Positions 1-50,325 of a stretch of 64,000 nucleotides of DNA are shown in pieces. The notes beneath the pieces were generated by a model. It saw only the letters and a program-made list of their open reading frames with translations. It was not told the origin of the DNA and ran no database searches. Every line of letters begins with the position of its first letter. Position 1 is the stretch's first letter. Location of the stretch: positions 310,001 through 374,000 of the forward strand of contig JAINUG010000394.1 of NCBI GenBank assembly GCA_029706075.1, written 5' to 3'. A program made the translations under genes and the position numbers. Origin of the DNA: Aldrovandia affinis. Taxonomy: Eukaryota > Chordata > Actinopteri > Notacanthiformes > Halosauridae.

Positions 1-1105
1 GACGTAATGGTCCTGTTTTCAGTTCTTTGACTTAGTATTACACTGAGTGGGCCAGACTGCTGTCTTCTGGTAGTGTAGAGTACAGGGAGAGGTGAGTGAT
101 TCTAACGAAACCAACCATAAACCATAGCTGTGATAAATTGAGTTACTTAACCAGGAATAAACTATAAGAGTTCAACATCGTTTTGAGGAACACAATGCAC
201 ATTTTCTGGTTCATTTCATTTTAAAGAGCTTAAACGTAGTTTATTTTGTATATTAACATACTTTTCACTGAAAATGTAATTACTGTAATGTGCCCAGATT
301 TATATTTTTGGTCAACACATGCAAACTATTTTAGAAATAATTCATTTACTTCCTTAAAAAACAATATTGTTAAGAGTGGTGCATATACTACATACAAATG
401 TTTAACAATGAGAGTCAACTTCAAACAATAAATATATTTAAGCAAAAACATGGTGTCCAGGCCCCATTTCTCATTACCGTTACATTTGTTCAAATCCCTG
501 TCAAAATGGCAAGGATTTTTTTAAATACAGCTTGGTTCTCCCATGATGTACCCATCTTTCACCATCTCTTCTTAATGATGCAAGGTGACTGTCTCCTCTC
601 TTTATAGGCTACCTCTAAAATGGGATTCTTATCTCGTTAACCCCTGTAAAGGACAGCATTGCTTATCATTACTGTAATGGTATAATATTTAAATTAAGAA
701 AAAAAGTTGAAGATAATAATATAACCTGTATTTAAGAGTTTAAAATGATGTCAGCAAAATTGCTGCTGAATCATCATGGCTGCCCCTTTTTCAAAATGAG
801 GTAAGGACGTTTCATTACCGTTTCTCACTACCATGTCAATTGTTTGCCTATTTCAGTAATCTATAACTGTTCTGACCGATAACATGACAATGGCTGCTTA
901 TGTTAGCTAGCTAACAATCAACACAGAAAAATAGATTTTGTGTGGGAATGTGTGTCTCAGATAGTCTGAGGTGTCGGAGGTAGTACAGGGGAGAGGGAAG
1001 TCTCCCGAGTTTCCCAGTGAGATTCAATCGGAGTAATGAGGCTGACAGCTGGGGGTTAACTAGAGGTGTCACATAGTTCAACATGCTTTACAGTACTATA
1101 ACTCC

Positions 1106-1164
<59 letters not shown>

Positions 1165-2838
1165 TTATAACAGGATAATACTACAACTCTACTCACACAC
1201 AGAGTTTATTACAGGACTGTACTATAATTTCACACACACCCACTCACAGTGAGTTAATAACACAACTGTACTAGCTTATAACTCTACACACAGTTTATAG
1301 CAGGACTGTACTACGCATGCATATTCTGAGGTTACTTCTATGTACAGAAACTGGACTGCACTGTATAAATGCACAGGCCCTCTCCCTTTCTCTCCCTCAT
1401 GCTGTAATAGAGACTTGCTGTACCTTGCTTTGCTTGACTTGCGTTGCCTCTGAAGTCTCAGTTTTCAGAGCGACCGGTCACCACTGTGGAGGATTGAGCA
1501 GGAGGCCAGGGGGTTCTGGGGGGCCAGGGGTGTAGAGGGGCATCCAGCACTCTCATTGAACTGCTCACCCTCAGCTACTTAACACCCACTACATGGCACA
1601 CCCAATGATTTATTTAAAACTGTGGTATAACAATGTTTTGGGTCTGGCCTGCAGGGCTGGGCGAGTTAAAAAGCACATTAATGCTGTTTCACGCCTCCAG
1701 GTCAGCACAAGCATTCTGGAGCAGTAAGGCGGTGTAAATGGGAAACAGTTAATTATAAGTCTCACACACAGGCCTTTCTGATGTGAACCCAGTTTAGCCA
1801 ACTGCCTGTGTCTCTGTGTAAAAAGCCTGGGTTCTGCATCTACAGTATGAGACACATTTAAACCCTCATTATCTGTGGTGTTTTATACCATAGCTGGAAA
1901 AACCATATAGTGATTATGGATATTCATGAGATATATATTAGGTATACTGGGGAAATCAGATCCAAATTGCATGATGTGGTAAGTTTAAAAGGTGTAAATG
2001 CTTTGAAGGCATACTACCATTGCAGGTGCAACATTTCAGTTAATTAGTATTACTGTGCTTAATATTTTAAAATACAGGTGAGATCATATTCCTTGCAGAT
2101 GATAACATCTTGTATATAAAAGAAATTTGTGTATATAAATACACATTTATATATTAAATGTTGTGATCTAGCCTACAAGGCAGTGAGGGGATTAGTACTG
2201 CTTGTTGATTATCTTTCCTCAGATTCATAGGTCTGTTTTTACAGCCCTCGTTGAGACCAGCAGGTCTCCGTGCTTTCTCATTGGCTGGTTTAATCAGAGC
2301 TAGGTCTCTGTGTCATCCTATTGGCTGGTTTTATCTGTAGTTCTCGGTTCTGCCGCAGCGTCCCAGTAGATGGTATCTGCATACGGCCGAGTCAACACTG
2401 ACACAGAACCACCGGGACCTGAATTGGCCCTGCTAGTCCTTTGGAAAGTGCAGACACTGCACCTCTCCTCAGAAAAGAGCCTGACACTGTCTTTATGAAA
2501 ATAACACAGAAATGTGCTAGCGCTAGCTCATATTGTCCACGTGCTTCCCTTATTTTTATGTCAAGGAGCTTTTTATTTGTAGAAATACATTGAAATCCTT
2601 CTTTATGTCAGCTTAGTGCTGTTCTTTTGTCAGTTGTCATTCATTGTTGAGACTGCATGCAGACATTACGGCCTTCGGGACTGTGTTAATTAAATGAGTT
2701 TGGCCTATATTGCTTTGCATAGCCTGCAGACATTGTAATTTTCCACATCCACTGCAAAGGCAGATGTTTTTTCGTTTTTTTAAACATTTTATTCAATTTG
2801 TATCTGATTATATATATATATATATATATTTATATATT

Positions 2839-3127
2839 TGGTAGCCAATTATACCCTCTATTTATTTAGATTTACCCTCCCCACACGAGTCCGCTGCTCG
2901 TCTCTATGAGGCAAGCTAATTCTCTGAGAGCAGCGAACTCTGCTTCCTTCTAGACAGAATTTGCCCACCCGTGTTCTGGAGGAACGAAACTCCTTTTACG
3001 TGCTTCACAGCGGACTCGAGCCGGCTTACCCTCCCAATGGGGCGGACAGCCAAATGCTGCCCCAATCGGGGCTGATGACCAGGGCTGGTCTGGTAGAGAC
3101 TTGGGTTTCGAACCGTGTCCCTGACAA
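2839..3127 (-). repeat. degraded tRNA-derived SINE (family shared with 22081-22411 and 46985-47332)
   Basis: Read on the minus strand this has a tRNA-like head (the B-box region is seen on plus as GGGTTTCGAACC near 3102), a GC-rich body mentioning a CCCAATCGGGGCTGATGACC block on plus, and an end near CCAATTATACCCTCTATTTA. The same blocks recur at 46985-47332 (minus) and 22081-22411 (plus). This copy is the most diverged. Confidence 0.7.
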
Positions 3128-4433
3128 CAGATGTCAGTTTTTTCCCTTCCTAGAGCAGCAAAGGTGCCGTATGTGGTGAAGCGCTATTCTGGTGCTGTTC
3201 CAGCTGGCATTGTCAGACTGCTGCAGTCTGGAACAGTAACATTTCACCTTCCTAGGCACAGTTATCACTTCAGGGCCGATTTTATCAGCATTCTTATCTT
3301 GATGATTCCAGTTTGCATCTGTACTAATATGCAGTAGCGCTAGAGAGCTGAGATGAAGCTGTTTCGTTGACAAGATACCATTGCTTAATGCCAGTGGTAC
3401 TTATTTACTTTCTTACTCTAGCTGACAGTTATCTGGGTGAAAACAGTATATTCTCCTAATACAACGGTCTTTCTCTTGAAACGTCTCAGAGTTGAGCTAC
3501 AGTACCTCACTGAAGTGTATGCTTACTGTGTCCAAATTTTGGTTCCATTTTTTTTACCATTGTATCCAGAGTCTGAACCACCCCAACAGACACAAACACA
3601 CACGCACGTGTACACATGGGCACACGCGTATGCACCTGCACACGCACACATGTGTATGCACATGCACACACATGCCCGCTATGCTTGGTCCCCCCTCCAG
3701 GCCTCATTCCCCACACCGTGTCAGTCTCTCAGACATCTGGATCCCCCAGCAGTACTGACCTCAATGCGTTCCCCACACCCTCGCTGTCCTGCAGCTACAA
3801 ATAGAGCCCCAGGGCCCCCCTGCCCTCACCCAAGTAGAACAGCTCTCCACTCTCTCCCCAAAAATATGAGCGAGGGGCGAGCGTCACTAGTTTTTAATAG
3901 GATTTTTCTTGTTCTTTTTCCGCCGTTTGTTGTTTTTAATCCCTGTCTCCTGATGAATTTATAATCACCTTCTCCTGGACACCTTGACTTTTCTGCATTT
4001 ATTAGGAGGGGCCATCTCTGTCTGCTCAGCTGCCTTTTCCCACGGTCATCGAGCTGTCAGGCGTGTACAAAATGAAAGTCGAGCACACTGTAGCTGGTGC
4101 CTTTTTGTGAAACTAAATTGTATCAGTGCTCACTGATTCGATGAGGTCTCACACACAAAACACAGCCTGCACAGATGAAATGAGTTACTAATTCATTTGT
4201 ACTTCATGAATAGTGTCGTTATTTATCAATCAATATAGTAAACACCCCCTCCCCACCTTATTTTATAGGTTGTTTCCAATCTGTGTTTCTTATTGTGTAT
4301 ATATATATACTATATATATGTTTTTCCAGCTGCCAAGCATTTAATGAAATTGCTTTGTTCACTTTTATATACCTACCTCTGTTTTAAAGACAGAAATTCA
4401 GTTTTCAGAGATCAATCCCATAATTCCATCTCA

Positions 4434-4653
4434 GGCTGGCAGTGTAGTATAATGGTTAGTGAGCTGGGCTTGTAACTCAGAGGTTGCCAGTTCAATCCCC
4501 AGGTGGGACACTGCTGTTGTACCCTTGAGCTAAAGGTACTTAACCTGAATTGCTTCAGTAAAATATCCAGCTGTATAAATGGATTGTATGTAAAGAAATG
4601 TCAACAGTGGATAAGAGCATCTGCCAAATGCCTAAAATGTAAAAAATGTAAAT
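4434..4653 (+). repeat. tRNA-derived SINE with L2-type 3' tail, copy 1
   Basis: The head reads as a tRNA-like polymerase III promoter, with an A box around TAGTATAATGGTTAGTGAGC and a B box around GTTGCCAGTTCAATCCCC. The body (CACTGCTGTTGTACCCTTGAGC) matches the copy at 9533-9751. The tail, GGATAAGAGCATCTGCCAAATG, matches the 3' end of the L2-type LINE at 18548-19920. This copy has lost part of the tail. Confidence 0.88.
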
Positions 4654-5081
4654 GATTCAGCGATTGTGGAAGTAGGGGCCCTGATGTGGTGGGGACCTGC
4701 GCCTGTGTACGAAAGCTCAATATACTGAAGTATGATATTGAGTTGGATAGGTTCAGATATTCGGTATATGACAGAAATATTAGTTAATTATTATAAATTA
4801 TTAACTCGTTATTGTACGGTTCATGAAAATCTCAAGGCACCTTGTATTTGGCCCCCGGTCTCGAGTTATTTCTCAGTGAAGAGATGAGCTTGACAATGGG
4901 GAAGACAACGGATTGTAGAAACAGTGTAATTAATTGAGAGATTAGAGCGTTAAAAAGCCTTAAACAAAGAGTGCCTTTGGTAATAGGGTTGGATCAGTCC
5001 TCTCGGTATACAAGGAATTCTGCATCATGTATTCAGTCTGCAGAAGAGGTTTGGTCTTATTCTATCTGCTGCATCTATGGA

Positions 5082-5208
<127 letters not shown>

Positions 5209-6696
5209 TGTGTGTACGTGTGTTTGAGTTTGTGTGTATATGTGTACATGCGTTTGATTGAAATGCTGAATGCATTCATTCAGAATTGTAGGTGTGTGTA
5301 CATACTGAGGAAGTGCTCTCTCGTGTAATTTTTATAGGGCTCAAAATTACAGGGACATTGTGGCGCAGCAGGCCACTACTGATGACCTCATTGCGGGAGA
5401 AAAAAATTCTCACCAAGAATATCTTGCCTGTATGGATTGTCTGTTTGACCACAGCACTTCAGCCATGCTTACATTACTGTAGGCCTGGCTGTCTCTTGCT
5501 TTACAGTAAGGCTGAGGAGAATAAGGAAGCCAGGCTTGCATTCGCTAGAAAAACAACTTAAAACAAAGTCTTAAAATGCATATTTGTGTGTACGTTTCTC
5601 ACTGCGATCAAAGCTGCCTTTGCTGTGAGTAGTAGACACATCAATATGTATTTTAAAGACATGTTTTAAGCTTTGTTTTTCTAACAGTAAGTGCAAAACT
5701 TGTTTCTTGATTCTAATGTTCTTTTGGCTTTACTGCACCTAAATGTAAGGAGCTAAATAATAATGGAATTCGGTGTCATTCCCCACATAGACTGTAAAAA
5801 CTGTGTGTGTGTTACTTTGTATCCTCTCAGGTGAAATTGGAGTGACTGGAAATTTATGCGCTGTGAATTCATTTAACCGTATTGCAATGTGATGAAGATG
5901 CATTCATGCACTGAAAGTTGAATTGAATTGAATTGAATTCACTGAATTGAAGGTTGGTGCTCTCTGTAGCTGACATGGGTCAGAGAGGAAAGGCTGACTC
6001 TTGTCCAGGCTCTCTGCTGACCTCACAGACAGGGAATGCCCAAGTGCTGGAACCTTCTGCAGTGTTTGCTGGATCCGCTGTGTTTCCTGAAATCTGTCTG
6101 AAGACCTGATCCCTTTCTAATGAGGGGATTATCACACTGATGTGATACCAGTCATTAAACTGATTCAGCACCGGTTCCATGGGCATGACTCGGCCCTGTG
6201 CGTACATGTGTTGCACCTGTGTGTGTGTGTGTGTTTGTATTTAGGTTTTCGGTATTTCAGGTTAGACTCAAATGATATCACTTTATGAGCCCAGTGTTAT
6301 TTTGCCGAACACATTAAAAAAAACCATATCGTTCTTATTGCAGATTACGGTGAGATTGAAAATTCCACTGCGTTTTCGGGAAGCTGGCCAGTGGGATTAA
6401 TACGGATTGTCTCTTTAAATCCTGACCATTTGTCAAATGTAGTGGTGCAGCTGGGAATGCACATCACACACAGATAGCAATGCAATGTGCTGATAACCAA
6501 TCTCTGAATAGAATGACTTGTACATTGACTTAGACAAATATATAGCCGAATATGAAATGTGGCCTAGTGAATTCTCCCAAATTAGGCAGGTTTATTTAAA
6601 TATTTGAACTACGTTGACCTATGTCGGGTGTTTTTGTAAAACAGCCCATCCCATTACAAACCCAGACCTGTTAGGTGAGAGATATCCTTTCCAGGG

Positions 6697-6752
<56 letters not shown>

Positions 6753-7416
6753 TGCCTCCCTCCACCCCCCTGCCCCACCCACCTTGCTGCATCCCTCTCT
6801 CCCTCCCTCTTGTCATCTCCAGGATAATCTCAGAGCTGGGGTGTTAGGTACGGTAGCTGGGGTTTGGTGTCACACAGACACAATACCAGCTCTGTAGTCC
6901 AGCTAGAGCATCGTTCCCTTTGTCCGTGTCCACAATGCAGGCCTTATGCCGAGAGTCATTATCAGGTGACTCTTCAGCCAGCCGTTTAGTTCGTTAGCTG
7001 AATTTTTCCGAACCGAACGACTTGACCAGAGGACTAAGGCGGATTGTAATGAACGTGCGGAGAGGGTGTGTGCATGTGTGTGAGGAAATGAATCCTGTTT
7101 ATGTCCCTTAAAGAAAAATAACTCGGCATGTCAGTGTTTATCTAGCCTGTTTCCAGGGATTTTTCCTCAACTGTTGAGACAGAGAGTGCTCTGTTACCGT
7201 AGGGTGGTGCAGACTGCAGGGAACACTCGCACGCACGCACACTCGCACACACACAAGCGTGCGCGCACACACTCTCTTCCTAACACACACATACACCATC
7301 TTTCTTTCACACACACTATTTTTACTCTCACAAATGTAGTAGATGCACCCATATACACATGTACTCTCTCGCCCTCTCCCATATATACACACATACACAC
7401 TCTCTCAAACAAACAC

Positions 7417-7464
<48 letters not shown>

Positions 7465-7893
7465 ACTTGGTCTGTACACAGGGTACACAGTGTAAGTCCT
7501 CCTGTCCAGGGAGCTGTAACATGAACCCAGAGGAGAGATTATAGAAGGAAAACACCAGGCCTTTCACGTGTGTGGAATGTGTTCCATCACATTACATGTA
7601 GACCGACAGCATAAGCTTCAAGAACTGTAAAAATATTGTGTGCATCGAGTTGTTGTAGGCTTTCATATTAAATACACATCATCATGTGTTGGACTTCATA
7701 CAACACCATGTTGTGTTTTTAGCCGATTTACCAATGTAGTGAGCAGCTCTGTACATGCTTGCTGCATACCACATTCCCAGGTATCAGCATACCTGACATA
7801 TCAACACCTTTGGTAAAGGACTGATCTTTAGTGTGATAATCAGTGCGTTTTTGCTTCTCCTGATCACATGTTTCTGTGTGCCCTCTCCTCCAG

Positions 7894-44393
<36,500 letters not shown>

Positions 44394-45635
44394 CTGGAGC
44401 AGTCTGCCAGCACGATGACCTGTGACCAGGGGGCGTGGGTGGGGGTCCAGTAATGAAGCCCTGTGGCACTGAGCACTTTCAGAGGGGGAGGGAGGGAGGG
44501 AGGGGGAGCAGGGGAGGTGTCCCGGTTGGAACCAATCAGGCCTCAAAGCCAAGGGGATCCTCTCTGTTGTCCCAACAAAGATCATATCCAGTATAACGAA
44601 ACCACGTTTAAAATGAGGGCTCCTGATAATCTCATTCAAAGACTTAATCTCCAAACACGTCTTCTGTGGCTCCTTACCCTGCGCTTCCACAATACCACAA
44701 CTATAGGCTTGCGTCTGTTTCTGCTGTGCTGCCAAACACAGTCCTACTGGAGAAATCCCGCCGACGCACAGCCGTCTACCTACCAAACCGCACGCGCCAC
44801 GCACCCGGTCCAGAGAGCTGGCCCCTGCGGTGGGCATGTGCGGAACCCCGGAGCTGGTCTCAGGGGTCGGACACGCCGATCGCAGTGCGCTGCTCCCCGA
44901 CTGTGCTCAGAGTATTCCGTTTCGTAAAAGGTAACCGTGGAGATCTGTCTTTCTTCTGCGTAAGTGGCTTGCCCTTAATTAAAATCACAATGCTCTTAAA
45001 CTGTTTAAGTCTGCTTTCATGTCAGTCAGTACCTGCAACTCAATGGTGACCAAAAGTGTGGAATTTCGTTTTCGCTACATTTTTCATAAGGCTACAATAA
45101 CCCCAGCGCTTTTTCCCCAGTTTGAAGGCAAAAACCCACACGTACAGAAATATAGCAGTATTTGTCTCACTGTGTGTGTATCCCTCTAAAGATTCTTCCC
45201 TTTCACTGTTTCACTGGTCAAACTCTTTTCTCTGTTTGGTTCCTGACATGATGCTGTTAAACCTTTCCTAGTAGCTCTGAACTCATGTATTTGCTGCTAT
45301 ATATTCTGCACATCTTTAATCTGTAGAGCTTGATCTCAGAGCCCAGACAACCTGTGGCTGGCATATGTACGCACTGTAGATAGGCATATTTGTAAAGAGG
45401 GGAGTTTTTTTCCTGTGCCTGTAACCCTAATACTGTAGAAAGTACGGTAACAATATGTCCTGATGTCACACTCCCTGTGTAGGTTCATTCAGTTTTGTGG
45501 TCTGATTTGTATTATGCTCAAAGCTTTATGTATATAAAAGTCCTGTTTGGGTTTTTTTTGTTTGTTTTTTTCCTCCTAATTTTTAGTTGCAGACAAATGC
45601 CTGACCTAGTGATTCTAATGTCAGATGCAGAGTGA

Positions 45636-45641
45636 AATAAA
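45636..45641 (+). promoter_or_regulatory. kif21a: poly(A) signal AATAAA (proximal)
   Basis: Canonical hexamer 1.24 kb after the kif21a stop codon. Confidence 0.6.
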
Positions 45642-45713
45642 TGGCATCTGTCAAAAGCAACCGAGTCATTGGTATCATTTACTTGCCGGGAAATGGGACA
45701 TGTGACATTTCAG

Positions 45714-45719
45714 AATAAA
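45714..45719 (+). promoter_or_regulatory. kif21a: poly(A) signal AATAAA (distal)
   Basis: Second canonical hexamer, 78 bases after the first and before the hAT-Charlie insertion at 45883. Confidence 0.55.
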
Positions 45720-45882
45720 GCAGTAATGCATGAGTGAACATATCTGATCAGAGGCTGGACCTCATGGGGAACTGAAGGATGTGCACTTGCATTTTAAATG
45801 TTGGAGCCAGTGGTAGTTTGAACAGAAAGTAGGTGAAGAAATTGTATAAACTCTGAGCTGAACTACGCCCTTTGCTTTAGTC

Positions 45883-46717
45883 CAGAGTTTCTCAAACTTT
45901 TTTACTCCACGACCCCATTTCATGGGTGGGAAAAAATTGCGACCCCATACATAAATGATAGTGCAATTACAACGCTGAAAAACTTTAGTCCAGAAACATA
46001 TATTTGTGGTCTATTTCCAAAATAGTAGCAAATGCATTCACAGGCTATATCTTTATGAAAAACAAATAAAACAGACTTAATAGTAGCAAATACAGTACAT
46101 TCACAGACTATATCTTTATGAAAAATAAAACGGACTGCTTAGCCTACTTAATGGGATGGATGTTCTTGGAGTGTTGAACACAGTTCATCGATGTGTGGCT
46201 GCGCTGGGCTGAGAAAGAGGCGGAGATCCCCTTCAACTCTCAGACGCGATCTATATTTATTTTTAATTAAAGTCAATGCCGAAAACCCGGATTCACACAG
46301 GTAAGTTGACGCGAAGGGGACAAGCTTTCTCAATGCAGCATTAGACAACTCGGGGTATTCACTGTGCACTGATATCCAGAAGTTTGCGAAGGGTTGCCCT
46401 GTGAAACTGGCTTTTAATGATTCGTCGCATGAAAGATCAATCAGCGCCTCCTGCTGGGTAAGTGGTAGGACTGTTATGTTGTCAGTAACAAATGGATTTC
46501 GGATCCAATTGTCTGCGCTCGCTTTTTCGGCGAAGTAGTTCTGAAACTGTCCTATGAGCCCGTCTATGTGACTGCAGATGATGGGTTTCAAATCGTCTTT
46601 TGACATGTTCTTCTCATCCAAAAAGTCATCAAGCAGCACTTATTTAAATGTTACAATTTTTTGGCGACCCCACCATGACCCCAAGTGGGGTCGCGACCCA
46701 TAGTTTGAGAACCGCTG
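45883..46717 (-). mobile_element. hAT-Charlie derivative with perfect 8-bp target duplication
   Basis: The ends are CAGAGTTTCTCAAAC and GTTTGAGAACCGCTG, the Charlie-type hAT terminus. CTTTAGTC is repeated exactly at 45875-45882 and 46718-46725. The minus strand (46148-46639) keeps the C-terminal part of a hAT transposase, including NAALRKLVPFASTYLCESGF and SALTLIKNKYRSRL, the dimerisation region. The N-terminal two thirds are deleted. Confidence 0.94.
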
Positions 46718-46984
46718 CTTTAGTCTATGAAGTTCAGTCTGTCCAGCAGAGGGTGTAGTTCAGCTCAGATACGTAGCTGTCATTTTGCCTGACAGACTTG
46801 GACGGTTAACCCTCTTCCCCCAGTTTGACAAGATCCTGTGAAAGGCACAGTGTAGGGTTAGCGTATTAGTATTAAATACTCTTAAGCAGTTAGATCTGGC
46901 AGTAAAGAATGTTAGTGGTGTAATAGTTACCACAAACAAACTTTAATGCTATTTCTTCAAACGTAATTTGTATTGTGTTTAATC

Positions 46985-47332
46985 TTTTTTTTTTTTTTTT
47001 CATTTCTAATTTTTCCCGGTTTTTCTCCCAATTTGGTTGCCAATTATACCCTCTATTTATGTCTATTCACCACGAGTCCGCCGCCCGTCCTCCGGGTCGA
47101 GACACTATTTCTGGGCCGATTTATCCGCCTCCTCCGAGACGGAATTCTACCACGGACGCCTTTTTCCTGCTCCTCGACGGACTCGTGCCAGCTCACCCTC
47201 CCCCCTCCCTCGGAGGCGGACAGCGAAACGCCGCCTCCGATCGGGCTGACGACCAGGGTCGGTCTGGTAGAGACGCGGGTTTCGAGCCAAAGTGTGGTGC
47301 GTTAGACCGCTACGTTATCCGCCAGCCCCATT
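46985..47332 (-). repeat. tRNA-derived SINE, minus strand
   Basis: Read on minus, the head has TAGCGGTCTAACGCACCACA and GGCTCGAAACCC, polymerase III A- and B-box-like. A GC-rich body and a tail ending in a poly(A) run (T run at 46985-47000 on plus) follow. It is the best preserved of the three copies of this family in the window. Confidence 0.82.
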
Positions 47333-50325
47333 GTGTTTAATCTTTAAACTATTCAAAGTACTGTACTGTATGTGTTTGTGTGCATGGGTGCTAATAGTAC
47401 TAATAATTTGAAGCAGAGGTATAAATTGTGCCCTGTATACATACTACCACTAGATGGCAGCATTCAGCCACATTTAGTAGGTGAGTGTGTCACCATGGCT
47501 TGAATACACCCTTAGTCTGAAGTAGTTCAATAGTAAAGATTCATATTCAACAGATTTATTTCCCCTGGTTTTCACAGTAAATGGGAATTGAGCTCTCAGT
47601 TGACCTACCTGGTTGAATAATAGTAAATAAATACAAGTATGTGCACAATGATGGAAGAATATAAAAAGAGATATACTGTATGTGTAGGTATAACAAACAC
47701 TTGTGTAGTTGTGTATATGCATCCCAAGGGAACAGCTGCAGCTGTGGTTGTTGATTGTTTAATTACAGTGTAATTACTCAGGTATAAACACCCTGTCGCA
47801 AGACCTGATACCTGGATTTTCCCTCACTTAATATCAGTGGCAGCGTCCTCCAATTACTTTATTGAAGGATGAATCTCCCATAGAGTTATGCAATAATTAA
47901 AATATTGAAGTGTCTTCTGTACAATATTTCAGCCTTACCTAAAAATGTACAGTCCACATTTTAGGCACAAAGACCATAGCTGTTAAACATTGTTCTGTGG
48001 TTTTGAACATTCTGGACTACCCCAATCCATGCAAATTAAATATTTAATAACTTGGCACATTTTAAGTTGTGTTTTGTGCGAATTGACTTTCTGAATCACG
48101 TTTAAAGTCTTGGGTGTTTTAATGGGGAGAGAGCACACTGCTCACCACTTTGTGCTTTAACAACAAGTTGAAACAGCATAAGTTGAAGCGCACTGCATTA
48201 ATCGACAGTTGGACAGGAGGAATTCACAAAGGATTGTGATACACAGCAGTGAATGAAGTGTCATAATTTCACAGAATATCAGATGGAATGAACCCTTTCA
48301 GCTTATGCTGCTGGGCTCTGTCTATTCCTAGGGTTTCACACATGCAATTCCATCTGATATTAGTCACAGCCCAGACAGTGGTCATTCAGTGGTCTTTTAA
48401 AAGAAAATGGCACCTTTTTACTCAAAAAGATGAATGTCAATACCTAGTTGTGACTACTGTAGCCATAGTTCTGGTGAGTCAAAGGGGAAAACAAAGTAGG
48501 GTAAGTTATAACATACCCAAGGGACTAAACAGTAAAGCGGTCATCATTTTTAGTTTCACAAAGAACCAGAGCCAGTTCCAGCCATTTCAGCTGACTGGTT
48601 TATTTTCCACAATCTTTAAACCAATCAGAATGCATCTCTCCCTGCGAAGAGCAAACCCATTGATTTTATTAGTGGATCACGTATGAAGTGGATCACTAAG
48701 AGCTTGCATGTTTTTGCACTTTTCAGTGGTGATGACTCCTGAGATTACAGTACATACACTTGGCGTTGATCCAACTAAGCCCTTTCCCTGTGATTTGTTT
48801 TCTTTTTCTTTTGATTTGATTTGTTTCAGGATCATCCCGAGATGAGTTTTAAAGCCTGTAGCCGAAGTGGATGAACACTGAGCATGCATTAACTAATTAA
48901 ATAATTTGCAGCTAAGGTCAAGTCTGTAATCTGGTACTTAGTATATAGTTTCAAAGACAAAGATGAAAACAAAATGTCATTTTGAATCGGTCGTCTCCTC
49001 TGTCTGTTTGTTTCTGTTCCTTCTGTTACTTATTTGCCTTGTCTGGACTGCATTTCCTGCCTTTCTTTATCTTGACCCTGATTTGCATCATGGTCCCACA
49101 TGTAGAGGGGGAGAAAAAAGCGTGGGGGCTCATTACAGGGAGAATCACTCAGTTTCACTGCAGGCAGGTCGATATTGAACGCCAAAAAAAACATAAACCA
49201 CTTTCCGTTGATCAGCAAAAGTGAATTCTAAATTTAGGTGGGTTTTTGAGCAGCACTGCTGCAGCTGAATGCTGAAAGCCTCCCTCCGTGTTTCTGTCAG
49301 ACTCCAGAGCTCAGACGGGAGACCTGGGGGGCAAACAACCAGAATCATGTGTGTTCTCCTCCGACAGGAGGCATTACTGAAGGCCTGGCATGGAGGTTAG
49401 GATTTCGGTGGGGGCATGGTACAGGACTATGAGAGAAGGATGCAGTGTAGTACAAACTGGGCCAGAGAGGGCCCTGAACTGTGATCCCCTGTGCTACCCT
49501 GCATTGTCATTGCCACATCACTAAATACCTAGACCCCTTAAATGGAGTTACAATTATCCCAATGTGCTGCAGAGTCCATTGCATTGGATTAGTCATTTGA
49601 AGTTTCCTGGGTAAGAACCCTTATTCATTCTACCATCCTTATCTGAGAACATCTGTCTCCTCCATTTGCAGGCTGGGCTGTGGCATGTTGGTGTACCTCT
49701 TTACACAGCTTTTTAGGTTGAAGTAAAGCCTATCTCAGTCCCCACAATTATAACACACCTAAACCAAGTGTAACTATTTGAGCCTCTATTACTGTGATTT
49801 GATTGGTTAAAACCAATGATGCAGTTGCAATGGTGCAATGCACTTAAATGGCTACACCTGTGGTGGGTACTCACTGGCTTTTACAATGGCAACAGGGAAT
49901 AGCACTGGAGCTATATTTGGAGAGGTTCTGGGGAATAAATGCACAGAATAAAGGCTGAGTTGGATCAGTTGTAATGCATTCCAGTAGCCTATCTAAAAAG
50001 TCCACAACACTAAATACAACATTATGTTAATTGGAACACAAAACTCTTTCATAGAAAACTTTCTTTTCAGGAAACCATCTCCAAACAGAGATTGCATTTC
50101 CCACCTTCCACTAATCTGTGCACACACAAATCACACTAGAAAAGGAGAGACAACGGATACAATTATTTTACAAGTTTTAACTAACATATGGATGAGGATA
50201 TTTCTGCAATGAAAAGTGCTACATATCAACTAAATCTAAGATATCATTTTAAGGTCCAGTTCAAATAGGTTTTTTCTTTACAATGCTATGCTTTGTGCAA
50301 TGCCTTGCATCTACCTATGAATTAT
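47333..50325. other. intergenic stretch without recognised genes
   Basis: I see no coding exon, RNA gene or complete transposon here. A 14-bp inverted repeat (ATATCAGATGGAAT at 48276-48289 and its complement at 48347-48360) is the only structure noted. Open frames are short and unrelated to known proteins. Confidence 0.6.

Larger units (their letters stand above)
44394..45735 (+). other. kif21a: 3' UTR of kif21a
   Basis: About 1.3 kb with no other gene signal separate the stop codon from two AATAAA signals at 45636-45641 and 45714-45719. A T-rich stretch with TATATAAAAGTCCTG and a poly(T) run lies at 45526-45575. The exact cleavage site is not visible; the end given assumes the second signal. 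Confidence 0.65.

Noticed and set aside
3437-3964. 175-codon open frame on plus
   Set aside because: Much of it is CA-rich low-complexity (Thr/His) sequence in intron 1, with no recognisable domain or splice support.
4441-4510. Possible tRNA gene at the SINE head
   Set aside because: Polymerase III boxes are present, but the cloverleaf is not kept and the sequence continues into a SINE body and LINE-like tail. The same applies at 9539 and 56675.
48276-48360. 14-bp inverted repeat as transposon ends
   Set aside because: The arms are only about 57 bp apart, with no target duplication or family match, so it may be chance.
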